From: Phycisphaerales bacterium
GTDB lineage: Bacteria; Planctomycetota; Phycisphaerae; Phycisphaerales; SM1A02
DNA length: 64,000 nt
Assembly: GCA_029260575.1 (NCBI GenBank)
Contig: JAJDDB010000003.1
Coordinates: forward strand, 202,787-266,786
Direction of reading: 5' to 3'
Every line of letters begins with the position of its first letter. The stretch's first letter is position 1. A program made the translations under genes and the position numbers. Under the pieces are notes generated by a model that did no database searches, had not been told where the DNA came from, and saw only the letters and a list, made by a program, of their open reading frames with translations. Shown here in pieces: positions 45,101-53,659 of the stretch.

Positions 45101-46067
45101 CGACCAACCCCCCCGCGCTTGTCATCAACAACAACGATCCGCCTGTAAGACTCTGCTGCACCCTGTCAACATACGCACGAATCACCGGCGACAGCGCTGC
45201 ATCCACAACTGCAGATTCCACCCTTGCCACGTACCCGATCAACGGCGCCAACTCCGCTGAACATGCAACAACATCAAAACCGACATCGCGCAGCACATCT
45301 TCTGCCAGTTTCTCATGTGCTGCATGCACATAACTATTCGCCAGCGCCACCGCCGCAACGCGCACACCATCATCAAACAGTGCCCGCGCCGCATCGCGCA
45401 GCTGCCCCACATCCAACTCGTGAAGAACATTGCCCGCAGCATCAATGCGCTCGCGCACTTCAACAACACTGTCATACAACGGCAGCGGCTTTTCAATCCG
45501 CAGTGCAAACAGGTCCGGCCGATGCTGCTCGCCGATCACCAGCAGATCACCAAACCCCTGCGTTACAAACAGCGCTGTCCGCGCTACAGTGCGCTCCAGC
45601 AGCGCATTGGTACCCCGCGTCGTCGCAAGCCGCATCGCCAATTCCGGCAGCGTATCCCCCACCCCCGTCCCTGTTACCAACCGCGCCGCCAATATCGGCG
45701 CAGGTTCATCACCACACAGTTCAACAGAATCCCCCGCCTCCCGCGACTCCCGCGCATCTTGGCACCGCTGATCCAACATCAGCGCAACGCAACCATCACG
45801 CATCAACTGCGCGCTCGACACAATTGCCGCTTGCGGCGCAGCACCCTTAGGCTTTTCAACCGTCCCCTCAAACCGCCAACCCACCAATCCGCCAACCCGC
45901 TGCACCCCCGGCAGCCGCACAACAACCTGCTGGGGATCAATCCAACTGTGAATTTCCCCCCGCAGAACCCCGCTGCTCAACAACTTCGCACGATGCACAA
46001 CACCATCCGGATCAACCCCGAGGCAATCGGTAAACGTCCCGCCGGTATCAACCCAGACTTGCCACAT
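42162..46067 (-). CDS. 5-oxoprolinase-type hydantoinase, HyuA-HyuB fusion with repeat inserts
   Basis: A 1301-residue fusion of the hydantoinase A and B families, as in eukaryotic-type 5-oxoprolinase, which opens 5-oxoproline to glutamate with ATP. HyuA begins at MWQVWVDTGGTFTDCLG, which fixes the start at 46067; the open frame upstream to 46211 runs through a repeat. Its ATP-binding DMGGTSTDVS is near residue 358. HyuB starts near residue 785 (ELYAHRLTNIALEMGQLLQR) and ends with VLETPGGGGWG. A palindromic repeat encoding ATPASGDAGLC sits exactly in the linker, near residue 765. Two copies of a second repeat (GGGACGGGAGTC type) encode part of a HyuA loop near residue 670. Substrate could also be a hydantoin or acetophenone-like compound. 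Confidence 0.9.
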   Translation of the reverse strand: MWQVWVDTGGTFTDCLGVDPDGVVHRAKLLSSGVLRGEIHSWIDPQQVVVRLPGVQRVGGLVGWRFEGTVEKPKGAAPQAAIVSSAQLMRDGCVALMLDQRCQDARESREAGDSVELCGDEPAPILAARLVTGTGVGDTLPELAMRLATTRGTNALLERTVARTALFVTQGFGDLLVIGEQHRPDLFALRIEKPLPLYDSVVEVRERIDAAGNVLHELDVGQLRDAARALFDDGVRVAAVALANSYVHAAHEKLAEDVLRDVGFDVVACSAELAPLIGYVARVESAVVDAALSPVIRAYVDRVQQSLTGGSLLLMTSAGGLVAADSYRAMDSLLSGPAGGVGGAAAAARQSGLTRSIAFDMGGTSTDVSRWDGDFEYQFEQRVGGARVLSPALAIETVAAGGGSICRCVEDRLTVGPGSAGAQPGPACYGAGGPLTVTDVNLLSGRIDAARFSIPIDVQAARRAFDAVCADVEASSGNAVDRDAILDGFLAIANERMATAIERISLRKGYDPAEYGLVAFGGAGGQHACAVAQRLGMTTVVVPSDASLLSAVGLGHAVIERFAQRQVLQSLEACGDQWRQWMEDLAQQAVGLVEDEGIARDRIEIRRRIVNVRLMGQDTTLDIEVDETTQLCDVFAARYRQMYGYDPPNRSIEIESMRVVASHIQGDGSLFSEGEKRGRESFVGHYQDGEMLGIGEQSVRMRAGGRWCDVKVYERSAIAVGGKVVGPALVTEQRSVIVVEPGWSAQVDFAGAVVMECCEREDATPASGDAGLCLRDGEVLEESVFARAELYAHRLTNIALEMGQLLQRTAMSTNIKQRLDFSCAVLNPAGELVVNAPHLPVHLGAMGVCVRAVREQIKIGAGDVVVTNHPACGGSHLPDVTVISAAFDEDGVLIGYVANRTHHAEIGGLRPGSMPPNATRLIEEGVVLEPQYLIRNGAPQFDLVQRALETATYPSRNVVENIADLRAQARANRYGVEELQRLAAAAGVEELHAQMRLIEERAERVMRRVIAGMPGQLKAEEFLDDGARIRVEVVREKDELIIDVEGKVAPYGVGSGEHPGNLNAPPAVTHSAVLYVLRVLGGEDMPLNEAMLRPVRVRIGPGMLNPNFDLPMEQLPAVVGGNVETSQRVVDTLIKAFGLLACGQGTMNNTLFGNDRFGYYETVCGGAGAGPGFDGADAVHTHMTNTRITDVEVMEQRYPVRVRRFVVRRGSGGGGAHKGGDGVVRELEFLEDVSLSLVSQHRVVAPFGMHGGAAGAVGRQRIVRANGSIEELRGIDAAELRAGDVFVLETPGGGGWGEAEH
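43750..43780. repeat. AAAGCCC palindrome in HyuA-HyuB linker
   Basis: CAAAGCCCAGCATCTCC followed by AGATGCAGGGGTCGC. The stem has one mismatch. It is in frame on the minus strand of the oxoprolinase gene, at the junction of the two enzyme modules. Confidence 0.88.
44022..44074. repeat. two direct 19-bp repeats inside the oxoprolinase gene
   Basis: AAAAGACTCCCGTCCCCTT occurs at 44022-44040 and again at 44056-44074, in frame on the minus strand (encoding GDGSLFSEG and GRESFVG). The reverse complement contains GGGGACGGGAGTC, a word I associate with dispersed REP-type repeats in other genomes. A half copy of the AAAGCCC palindrome (GCCCAGCATCTCC) lies next to it at 43989. Confidence 0.75.
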
Positions 46068-46117
46068 ACCAATCCAACCTGATAAATCAACCGCGCCTCT
46101 ACAAATCCACTGCACCC

Positions 46118-46150
46118 CCCAAAGCCCAGCATCTCCAGATGCTGGGGACT
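46118..46150. repeat. AAAGCCC palindrome upstream of oxoprolinase gene
   Basis: CCAAAGCCCAGCATCTCC followed by AGATGCTGGGGACTG. The 10-bp arms pair perfectly. It lies about 50 bases upstream of the oxoprolinase start, in its leader or promoter region. The remaining 150 bases to 46307 hold loose CAAAC/GTTTGG words and nothing else I can support. Confidence 0.88.
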
Positions 46151-46307
46151 GTCGCAGACAACGCACACTCACAATGCACGCCGACAACACATGCTCACAC
46201 CCAACGCGCACAATACAACACTGCGATCAAACACGCACAGCACACCAAACGTTCTGATTCCACAAATGTTTGGCAGTCCGGTTGTTTGGGATTCCCGATA
46301 GCAGAAA

Positions 46308-47300
46308 TTAACCGGCAGCCAACCATCGATACAACGTCGAACGATGCACACCAATCGTTCGCGCCGCGCGGGAGACATTGCCGCCGCATTCAGCCAGTGC
46401 CTTGCGCACCGCAGCTGATCGCGCTTCTTGCATGCGCTGTGAAAGCATGCCATCCGGCTTCACCTCAATCAGCACACCCGCTCCGCGCGCATCGTTACAG
46501 CGCGCCCGCAACTGCCCACACGATTCCAACTTCTGTACCGAAACAATCTCATGCGGACACAGCACGTGCAGCCGTTCAGTCACCGTCCGCAATTCGCGAA
46601 CGTTGCCCGGCCAGTCATACGACTGCAACACCGCGTTTGCGTTCTCAGTCAGCGTCACCGGCAACTGGTCATACAACTTCGCGAATTCATGATTGAACGT
46701 CTCAAACAACGCAGGTATTTCTTCCGTTCGCTCGCGCAGTGCCGGCACTCGAAGTTCAATCACATTCAATCGGTAGTACAGATCCTCACGAAAATTGCCA
46801 GCCGCAACACACTGTTTCAAATCACGATTCGTTGCAGCGAGAACTCGAACATCAACCTGCTGCGGCTTCGAGCTGCCAACCGGTTGGGCTTCGCGCTCTT
46901 CCAGCAAACGCAACAAACGAAGCTGCGCTGTGGCAGGCAACTCGCTGACTTCATCCAGCAGTAGCGTTCCGCCGTTGGCGGCACCAACCAGGCCTTCATG
47001 CGCGCGTTCGGCACCGGTGAATGCGCCGCGCACATGTCCGAACAACTGGCTGTCGATCAGATGTTCGGGTATCGCCCCGCAATTGACCGGGATCATTTGT
47101 TGATCGCCGCGCGGGCCGTTTTGGTGCAGCCACCGCGCAACGTGCCCCTTGCCGACCCCCGTCTCGCCGGTCAGCAAGACAGAACATGTCGTGCGCGCAA
47201 TCCGCGTTGCTTTTTCCAGGAGCACACTATTGAGTTGCATATGCCGCTGCGGCCGCAGTGCATTGCCGGATTCCGTCCGTAGACGAACATTCGATTGCAT
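46308..47300 (-). CDS. sigma-54 AAA+ activator without sensor domain, intact GAFTGA
   Basis: A 330-residue enhancer-binding protein. Walker A GETGVGKG near residue 46, the sigma-54-contacting GAFTGA in GHVRGAFTGAERAHEG, Walker B GTLLLDEVSE near 115, FREDLYYRLNVIELRVPALR, SYDWPGNVRELRTV, and a Fis-type helix-turn-helix NVSRAARTIGVHRSTLYRWL at the very C-terminus. It begins directly with the AAA+ core after about 20 residues, so it has no receiver, GAF or PAS sensor. It is a paralogue of the 37049 gene: the cores share long runs such as LIDSQLFGHV and LDEVSELP. It lies 240 bases beyond the oxoprolinase start on the same strand; whether it controls that gene is unknown. Confidence 0.92.
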   Translation of the reverse strand: MQSNVRLRTESGNALRPQRHMQLNSVLLEKATRIARTTCSVLLTGETGVGKGHVARWLHQNGPRGDQQMIPVNCGAIPEHLIDSQLFGHVRGAFTGAERAHEGLVGAANGGTLLLDEVSELPATAQLRLLRLLEEREAQPVGSSKPQQVDVRVLAATNRDLKQCVAAGNFREDLYYRLNVIELRVPALRERTEEIPALFETFNHEFAKLYDQLPVTLTENANAVLQSYDWPGNVRELRTVTERLHVLCPHEIVSVQKLESCGQLRARCNDARGAGVLIEVKPDGMLSQRMQEARSAAVRKALAECGGNVSRAARTIGVHRSTLYRWLAAG

Positions 47301-47523
47301 TGAGAATCACCCCTCTCCGACACCTTCTCTCAGGCTGGCCTGCTTCCTTGCGTCGGGGTCTCTCTTCACATTGACGCCGGTGGTCCGCCACCGACACGCG
47401 CATTGCCATCATGGCGAGCGATGTCGAAGTCTACAATTACAGTCTTACCGCATCAAGCCAGACTCGCCATCTTCACAAACGCAATACCCTTCCGACATCG
47501 CGCGTTCGTGAAACGCTCGCATG

Positions 47524-47553
47524 AAAAAGATCGGCCCGAGCAATTCGGGCCGA
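47524..47553 (-). terminator. rho-independent terminator after small lipoprotein
   Basis: On the minus strand: GGTCGGCCCGA, ATTG, then CTCGGGCCGATC, followed by TTTTT. It ends transcription of the 47826-47617 lipoprotein gene. The 300 bases between it and the sigma-54 activator start hold no other supported gene. Confidence 0.85.
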
Positions 47554-47616
47554 CCTCAATTCTTTCGAGATGCGCTGTGCAAACAAACTCGCGCTTGAGC
47601 CACAAGCAATGCGGGA

Positions 47617-47826
47617 TCAACCGCCAGTGGCATCGTCTATTGCATCGCCAGCTTTGTCCATGGCATCATCCATGTTGTCCTTGGCATCTTCAGCTGCGTC
47701 TTCAACTTTGTCCGCGGCATCGTCAATGCCGTCATCGCTGCTCTTTTCGCAACCAGCCAAAGCGAACACTCCAACCAGGGCAAACAGGGCGATCAGCATC
47801 CCCAATCCATGCTGCAATCGTCGCAT
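47617..47826 (-). CDS. small lipoprotein, acidic repeat, 69 aa
   Basis: A 69-residue predicted lipoprotein. The signal (MRRLQHGLGMLIALFALVGV) ends at lipobox FALAGC with the lipidated Cys near residue 25. The mature part is an Asp/Ala/Lys-rich amphipathic helix of imperfect 7-11 residue repeats (DDAADKVEDAAEDAKDNMDD), comparable to small entericidin or YtxH-type proteins. AAAGGAG seven bases upstream fixes the start at 47826, and a terminator follows. It probably sits in the inner or outer membrane facing the periplasm. Function unknown. A second small lipoprotein gene lies just upstream on the same strand. Confidence 0.85.
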   Translation of the reverse strand: MRRLQHGLGMLIALFALVGVFALAGCEKSSDDGIDDAADKVEDAAEDAKDNMDDAMDKAGDAIDDATGG

Positions 47827-47913
47827 TGATAATCTCCTTTGCATATTTCGTGGCTGACAAATCAAGGTCGTAGTGTACCCAAACAGGCGTCTGGATGCGT
47901 CAACCACGATGTT

Positions 47914-48168
47914 TCATTCGCCTTCCGGTTCCATCATCTCCAGCATCTGCTGCTGGCGTTCATCACTTTTTTCGACGATGTTCTCCGCCTGATCACGGGC
48001 CTTGCCGTAGGTCGACTTGCTACCGCCAACCTCTTGCTGTTCAACAGTTTCGGACTCTTGATCCGCAGCGGCGTCGCCTTCATAGCTCACGCCGCCATCA
48101 CAGCCTGCGAGAGTGAGCAGACCTGCAGTCGTAATGATCGTACATATGAGAATTCGAAGAACTTCCAT
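47914..48168 (-). CDS. small lipoprotein, 84 aa
   Basis: An 84-residue predicted lipoprotein. The signal MEVLRILICTIITTAGLLTL leads to lipobox LAGC with Cys near residue 23. The mature part is hydrophilic and Glu/Gln-rich and ends in a likely helix (DERQQQMLEMMEPEGE). There is no clear Shine-Dalgarno site, but a TATAAT box lies only about eight bases upstream of the ATG, so the transcript may be leaderless or nearly so. The open frame continues to 48621 across bioY in another frame, which is a shadow. It lies 87 bases before the next small lipoprotein gene on the same strand. Function unknown. Confidence 0.72.
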   Translation of the reverse strand: MEVLRILICTIITTAGLLTLAGCDGGVSYEGDAAADQESETVEQQEVGGSKSTYGKARDQAENIVEKSDERQQQMLEMMEPEGE

Positions 48169-48197
48169 GCGTTTTATTATACGGGACAACCTGTCTG

Positions 48198-48812
48198 TCA
48201 TTCCGTTGAATCCCTGTCCATGCCCGCAACAGCCCCTAATCGAGCCAAAAGCCGTGTTGCCAGCGGTGCTCCAGCCGCCCCCGCAGCGATCTTGGCGATT
48301 GCGCCGGGAATGAACGGAATCAATCCAAGCGCGATCGCAGCTTCCAGTCCGAGCAGACGCATATACCCCAGCCACAGCACGCCACAGCCGAGAATGACTG
48401 TTGTACCCAATGTCATGACCGCAGCACTGCCGGACAGTGTTCTGCACCAGCCGCGCTGCGCCAGCCAACCCGCCAGAGCCGCTGCCGGGACAAATCCGAG
48501 AAGATAGCCAGCCGTCGCGCCCTGCATATACACAAGCCCGCCAGCTCCGCCGGCAAACACCGGCAGCCCCGCAGCACCTTCTGCCAGATACAGCAGAATC
48601 GCCGCGCTGCCGCGCTTCCAACCAAGCCCGACACCCACCAGTAGAACCGCAAGCGTTTGCAGCGTCACAGGTATCGGCGTGAATGGCAGCGGAAGCGCAA
48701 CCTGCGCCCCCAGCGCTACCACAACCGAGCCAGCGATGATGCAGCCGATTTCAATCGCAATCCGCCGAACGTCAATCCTCTGCCGCATCGCAACTGTCGA
48801 AGTCTCGTACAT
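48198..48812 (-). CDS. bioY: biotin transporter, ECF S component BioY
   Basis: A 204-residue membrane protein with six predicted helices. VALPLPFTPIPVTLQTLAVL near residue 40 is the BioY signature, followed by GSAAILLYLAEGAAGLPVFA and GGLVYMQGATAGYLLGFVPA. BioY is the substrate-binding S component of the energy-coupling-factor biotin importer. The BioM/BioN ATPase and T-component genes are not adjacent, so it must use a shared ECF module elsewhere or act alone, as some BioY do. GGAG five bases upstream supports the ATG at 48812. A BirA operator is not evident in the 100 bases upstream. Confidence 0.93.
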   Translation of the reverse strand: MYETSTVAMRQRIDVRRIAIEIGCIIAGSVVVALGAQVALPLPFTPIPVTLQTLAVLLVGVGLGWKRGSAAILLYLAEGAAGLPVFAGGAGGLVYMQGATAGYLLGFVPAAALAGWLAQRGWCRTLSGSAAVMTLGTTVILGCGVLWLGYMRLLGLEAAIALGLIPFIPGAIAKIAAGAAGAPLATRLLARLGAVAGMDRDSTE

Positions 48813-48910
48813 AGCAACTCCAGGTTTTCAAGCCCCCGCATTGTGACGAAGCATTCGCGTTCTCACAACCCGCCCAGCAGATCACAACACCAATACGACG
48901 AAGCATTCCC

Positions 48911-48945
48911 AAAAGAGAAACCCACGTTCAGAGAACGTGGGCTCC
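48911..48945 (-). terminator. rho-independent terminator after M16 peptidase
   Basis: On the minus strand: CCCACGTTC, TCT, GAACGTGGG, then TTTCTCTTTT. It lies about 35 bases beyond the stop of the M16 peptidase remainder, which supports that the gene really extended to 48980. Confidence 0.8.
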
Positions 48946-48979
48946 CATGATTCAAGAATTGTCCGGCGTTCGCAGAACT

Positions 48980-51768
48980 TCAACCCCCGTCGCCGCCATC
49001 GCCGCTTTCAAATGCGCTTGTGTCGCCACCCTTGAAATCGACAAACGGCGCGCTGCTGAGATACGTGCTCAGCGCACCCTGGATGTCCTCGCTCTTGAGG
49101 TCTTCCACAGCTTCGATCATGCGCTGGTGATACATGAACGTTCGGCCGATCTGAAGCCCGCCTGCAAGTTCACCGACGATGTACTGATCATTTGTCAGCC
49201 GAGTTTTCCAGCCTTGCAGATATCCTTCCTTGAATTCTTCATCTCAGCATCTTCAACACCGCCGTTGATCCACGTGTCAAATTCTTCCTGCATCGCCTGC
49301 TGCGCCTTGACCGCATTACCCGGATTGCAGATGGCGTATCCGATGAGCGCTGCGTTCTCGTCCTGGTCATCGACCTGCATGAATGAACCCGCACCGTAAC
49401 TCATCCCGCCTTCATGCCGCAGCGCCGTCAGAAGTCGCGACTTCGGGCTTTGACCAAGCACGAAATTTGCAAAATCGAGCGCGGGGTAGTACGGATCATC
49501 ATCGCGCATACGAAACGTCGTGGCATGCGCCACAATCGCGTTCTTCTTGTCCGGCGTGTTGATTGTCTCATCAAGCGGCTTCGGCTGCACATACGGCGTC
49601 TTCACACGCACATACTTCACACCGGACTTCCAGTCGCCGAAGTGCTCAACCAGCATGCTCTTGAGCGCTTCCGGATCAAAATCGCCCACGAATGCGGCTT
49701 CGAGTTTGCTCGCGCCGACAAGTTTCTGATACAGCGAACGAATCTCATCCGTCGACACCGATTCAATCCATTGGATCTGTTCTTCGATTGTCGGCACATA
49801 ATGAATCGTGCCCTTCGGATGCGGCGCAAGTGTGCGCTGCACCGCATTGAACACCAGCCCCATCGGCTGCGTCTTCGCATCCTCAAGCTGCGCCAACTGC
49901 ATCTTGCGGATCACTTCCAACTCCTCCTCCGGAAACGTCGGTTGCCGCAATATCTCAGTCATCAACTCCATCGCAGCAGGCAAATGCTCGCGCGTTGTCG
50001 TCACACTCACCTGCAGCGCGCCCGGTCCGCCGCCGACACTGAGCTGCGTCTCGATACGGTTCTTCACATCCTGCAACTGCTGGAACGTCTTGTTCTCTGT
50101 GCCACGCATCATCAGCGTCGGCATCATGCCCAGCGCCGTCACGTGTCCGTTCATCGTGTCTTCTGTACCGAATCGGAAAATCAACACACCGCGAACGATG
50201 TCGCCGTTGGTTTCTTTGGGCAGCAGCGCAACCTGAATGTTTTCGTTCAGTTTCTCACGGGTCGTGCGCCGCTCGATGTTCTCCGGCGTCGCCTCAAATG
50301 CTTCGCCCTTGGCCATCTGCTCCGTACCGACATATCCCTCGACGATCGAGCGAATGTCCGGCGTGTCGGGAATCTCCGCCCGCATCGGTTCTTCAATCGG
50401 CTCGAAAATACCCGTCGTGCGATTGCTCGAAACGAAATACTGCGCTGCAACACGATTGACATCATCTGCCGTTACATCGCGCAGACGATCACGATGCACA
50501 TACAGCATTCGCCAATCGCCCATCGCTTCCCATTCGCTGAGTTGAATACCCACGCTGCCGGTGTCCGTCATCGCCAGCTTCAGGTTCTTTAGCAGCTTCG
50601 TGCGAATGCGCTCGACGTCCTCTTCCGTAAACGGCTCCTCAGCTACCGTCTCCATCACGCTCGTCATCGTGTTCATGACGTCTTCAGCGTTCTGAGTATC
50701 ACGAACCTGACTCATGAACAGCACCACACCCGGCTGATTCAACTGGAAGTGCATGCCGAACACGCTCACTGCCTTGTTCGCTTCGACCAGTTTCTTATAC
50801 AACCGCCCGGACGGTTGATCCGTCAACAACTCCGTCAATACTTCAATGGCCGGCGTATCCGAATGCGGACCCGCAGGAACGTGATACACCGCGCCCGCCG
50901 CGCCAACACTCCCGACGCGCTCAAGCTTCACATGTCGCGGGCCGTCCTGCGTCGGTTCATCCGTATACGTCCCCGAAAGCGTGCGCTTCGGCTTCGGAAT
51001 CGCGCCGAAGTATTGCTCAACCTTCTTCGTGACATAGTCCACATCGAACTTGCCCGCCACTACAAGCATGGCGTTGTCCGGCTGGTAATACCTCTTGTAG
51101 AAAGCGCGCAGATTGTCCACCGGCACACGCTCGATGTCGCTGCGATTGCCGATCGTGCTCTTCCCATAGTTGTGCCACAGGAACGCAGATGACATCATCC
51201 GTTCCATCAATACGCCGATCGGATTATTTTCGCCCATCTCGAATTCATTGCGAACAACAGTCATCTCCTTGGCAAGCTCTTCGCCGGCGATATAGCTGTT
51301 CACCATGCGATCCGCTTCCATGTGCAGCGCGAATTCGATGTTCTCCGATGACGACGGCAGCGTTTCGTAATAATTCGTCCGGTCGACCCACGTCGTGCCG
51401 TTGAACTGCGCGCCGTGATCCTGCAATGCACCCCAGATGTTCTCGTACGTCGGCGTACCCTTGAACACCATGTGTTCCAGAAGGTGCGCCATGCCCGCTT
51501 CGCCGCGGCCTTCATGCCGTGAACCAACCAGGTAGGTAATATTCACTGTCACGGTTGCCTTGGACGCATCCGGATACAGCAGCACCTTCAAGCCGTTGCT
51601 CGGCAGCACATACTGCGTAATGCCTTCAACTTCGGTCACCTTCTGCAGCTTTGCTGCGTTGCTCTGAGCCGAAACTGTGCTCGCAACCACGCCAATCAGC
51701 ACCGCAGTCGCTAATACCGTCATCAACAGTCGCCTGATTCGTTGTGTCATCATCTCTCGCGCGTTCAT
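48980..51768 (-). pseudogene. M16 zinc peptidase, frameshifted near its C-terminus
   Basis: A secreted two-domain M16 (insulinase/processing-peptidase) metalloprotease. Signal peptide about 1-35 (RRLLMTVLATAVLIGVVAST). The zinc motif is HLLEHMVFKG near residue 94 (HxxEH) with the downstream Glu in EMTVVRNEFEMGEN. The second, inactive M16 half starts near residue 490. The open frame stops at 49195 with an odd tail (NSRKDICKAGKLG). In the next frame the sequence continues in good coding style (EGYLQGWKTRLTNDQYIVGE, then LAGGLQIGRTF ... SGDGGDGG) to a TGA at 48980. One missing base near 49228 (GAAGAATTCAAGG) would explain it. It is either a real lesion or a sequencing error. The start is at 51768, with GGAG nine bases upstream. 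Confidence 0.85.
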
Positions 51769-51924
51769 CTGACGATTCTCCAGGAAAAAATAACGCCGGC
51801 TCATTTCTGTGCTCACACAGCCGCCGGCAAAAGAACATTCAAACGTCTGACAAATCCCTGTATCACGACGTCATGTTGTACCACATCCTGCTCCCTGCGA
51901 TGCAGTCCGGACTCACTGCGAATC

Positions 51925-52713
51925 CTACGCCCCAGCCACCCCACGCAGCAGCCACCCCACGCCATACGCCAGCACCGCCGCTGCGCCGCCCACCCCCAGC
52001 GTTTCCAGCCCCGCAAGCCACCACTTCTGTTCCACCACACGCCCCTTGCCCACGCCGACCAGGAAAAACGCCACCGCTGTGATCACCGCGCTCCACAGAA
52101 ACGGCTCGCGCAACTGCACCGGCGACACATACTGAATGATGTACGCACTCAACGGCAGGAACCCCACCACAACAAACGCGACAAACGTACTCACTGCGGC
52201 CCGCCACGGATTCGGGCTTTCCAACGGCAAACCCAACTCTTCCTGCATCATCGTGTTCACCCACCGCGATTCATCGCTGGTAATCACCTGTACCGCGCGT
52301 TCAAGATCTTTGCCCACAAATCCCTTCGCTGCAAAAATCTGCCGGATCTCTTCGCGTTCTCCATCCGGATGCAGCGCAATATGCCGGCGCTCCATGCGCC
52401 GCGCCCGCTCGCGCAGTTGATCTTCCGCTCGACTGCCCAGGAAATTACTCACCGCCATCGAAAAACCATCTGCAAACAGGTTCGCCAATCCCAGGATCAC
52501 GACAACACCCGCAGCCAGGCTCGCGCCTTCCACGCCCGCCACCACCGCAAACGTCGTCACCGTTCCGTCAATCGCGCCGTAAATGAAATCACCGAGGTAA
52601 CTGTGTTTCGTCGGCGCGTCCAGTCGCTGGGCAATCGCATCAGGCGTGTGCTCCGCCTTCAACTGCTTCACCAACTCTTCACCGCCGACGCGCTGCGAAT
52701 GTTCATCACTCAT
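51925..52713 (-). CDS. VIT1/CCC1-family membrane protein
   Basis: A 262-residue membrane protein of the vacuolar iron transporter (VIT1/CCC1) family. The signature is [20 protein letters not shown] near residue 40, then [20 protein letters not shown]. After a cytoplasmic helical segment with Glu/His/Arg metal-binding character ([20 protein letters not shown]) come three further helices (about 165-260). Plant and yeast members move iron or manganese across membranes using a proton gradient. Here it would be in the inner membrane. The start at 52713 fits the family N-terminus (the open frame reaches 53196 only by crossing the opposite gene). It is divergent from the UPF0173 gene at 52877. Confidence 0.88.
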   Translation of the reverse strand: MSDEHSQRVGGEELVKQLKAEHTPDAIAQRLDAPTKHSYLGDFIYGAIDGTVTTFAVVAGVEGASLAAGVVVILGLANLFADGFSMAVSNFLGSRAEDQLRERARRMERRHIALHPDGEREEIRQIFAAKGFVGKDLERAVQVITSDESRWVNTMMQEELGLPLESPNPWRAAVSTFVAFVVVGFLPLSAYIIQYVSPVQLREPFLWSAVITAVAFFLVGVGKGRVVEQKWWLAGLETLGVGGAAAVLAYGVGWLLRGVAGA

Positions 52714-52876
52714 AGCGCGAATCCTACACAACCGCACCGCACCTTTCTCACCAAAGCCCATCAACACCCGCTTCAAACCCGCCCGCTCCCGAGCATGGGA
52801 TATCCAGAACCGAATCCCCTGACTGCATCTGCTACCATTTTCCCAACCACCCAACACCGCATACGGACCGCCCACC

Positions 52877-53548
52877 ATGCCCATCAAAATTACATACCTC
52901 GGCCACTCCGGCTTCCTCTTGGAAACCGGCCCGCACCGCCTCGCTGTTGATCCCTTCCTCACCGGCAATCCGCTTGCAAAACACACCCCCGAAGACATTG
53001 CACCCACAGGCATCGCGCTGACGCACGGCCATGCAGACCACTTCGGCGACACCATCGCGCTGGCCAAAGCACACAACTGCACAGTCTTCGCTGCCTTTGA
53101 AATTACCGAGTACCTGCAAACACTCGGCATCGACAACGTCAGCCCTGGCAATCCCGGCGGCTCGATCAAAACCGAGCCCGGATACATTGCATTCACACAA
53201 GCGTTTCACTCGTCGTCATTCGATGGCCGGTACATGGGCATGCCATGCGGCCTCATCATCAATATGAATGGCGTCACCATCTACCACGCTGGTGATACCG
53301 GCCTCTTCAGCGACATGAAACTCATCGGCGAAATCTACAAACCCGATATCGCCATGCTCCCCATCGGCGACCGTTTCACAATGGGCCCCGCGCTTGCCAC
53401 GCGCGCTGCGGAAATGATTCAACCGAAGGTCGCTGTACCCATTCACTACAACACCTGGCCGCCCATCGAACAGAATCCCGCGGACTTCAAACCCAAAGGC
53501 ATCAAAGTCAAAGTGCTCAACCCCGGCGACGAATGGAACTACGGCTGA
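52877..53548 (+). CDS. UPF0173 metal-dependent hydrolase
   Basis: A 223-residue metallo-beta-lactamase-fold protein of the UPF0173/YtkL type. [18 protein letters not shown] starts it with the family His. The metal site is [11 protein letters not shown] near residue 50 (HxHxDH). A further His lies in [16 protein letters not shown] gives the bridging Asp and PIHYNTWP the last His. Members are presumed hydrolases of unknown substrate, related to the lactonase UlaG. Length is typical. No Shine-Dalgarno site is clear. It is followed by palindromic repeats and a convergent STAS gene. Confidence 0.92.
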   Translation: MPIKITYLGHSGFLLETGPHRLAVDPFLTGNPLAKHTPEDIAPTGIALTHGHADHFGDTIALAKAHNCTVFAAFEITEYLQTLGIDNVSPGNPGGSIKTEPGYIAFTQAFHSSSFDGRYMGMPCGLIINMNGVTIYHAGDTGLFSDMKLIGEIYKPDIAMLPIGDRFTMGPALATRAAEMIQPKVAVPIHYNTWPPIEQNPADFKPKGIKVKVLNPGDEWNYG

Positions 53549-53557
53549 CATTCGTCA

Positions 53558-53633
53558 ACCAAAGCCCACCCTCAACTTATACCCACCCTTAACTAAAGCC
53601 CACCCTCTCCAGAGGGTGGGATCGCCCACACAC
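53558..53633. repeat. AAAGCCC palindrome, truncated plus full copy
   Basis: A partial left arm (CAAAGCCCACCCTC), a 21-base interruption, then a full copy (AAAGCCCACCCTCTCC with AGAGGGTGGGATCGCCC) identical to copy 1 in asnB over more than 30 bases. It lies between convergent genes. Confidence 0.88.
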
Positions 53634-53659
53634 CACACCATCAACTCCACACGCCACGC

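Noticed and set aside
46068..46211. N-terminal extension of the oxoprolinase
   Set aside because: The extension is encoded by a palindromic repeat and Cys/Trp-rich noise; HyuA homology begins at MWQVWVDTGG.
47914..48621. 235-residue minus-strand frame covering bioY
   Set aside because: Only the last 84 residues look real (lipoprotein). The rest is a shadow of bioY in another frame.
48947..49399. Plus-strand 150-residue open frame opposite the M16 peptidase end
   Set aside because: Antisense to clear M16 coding sequence and its frameshifted remainder; no motif.
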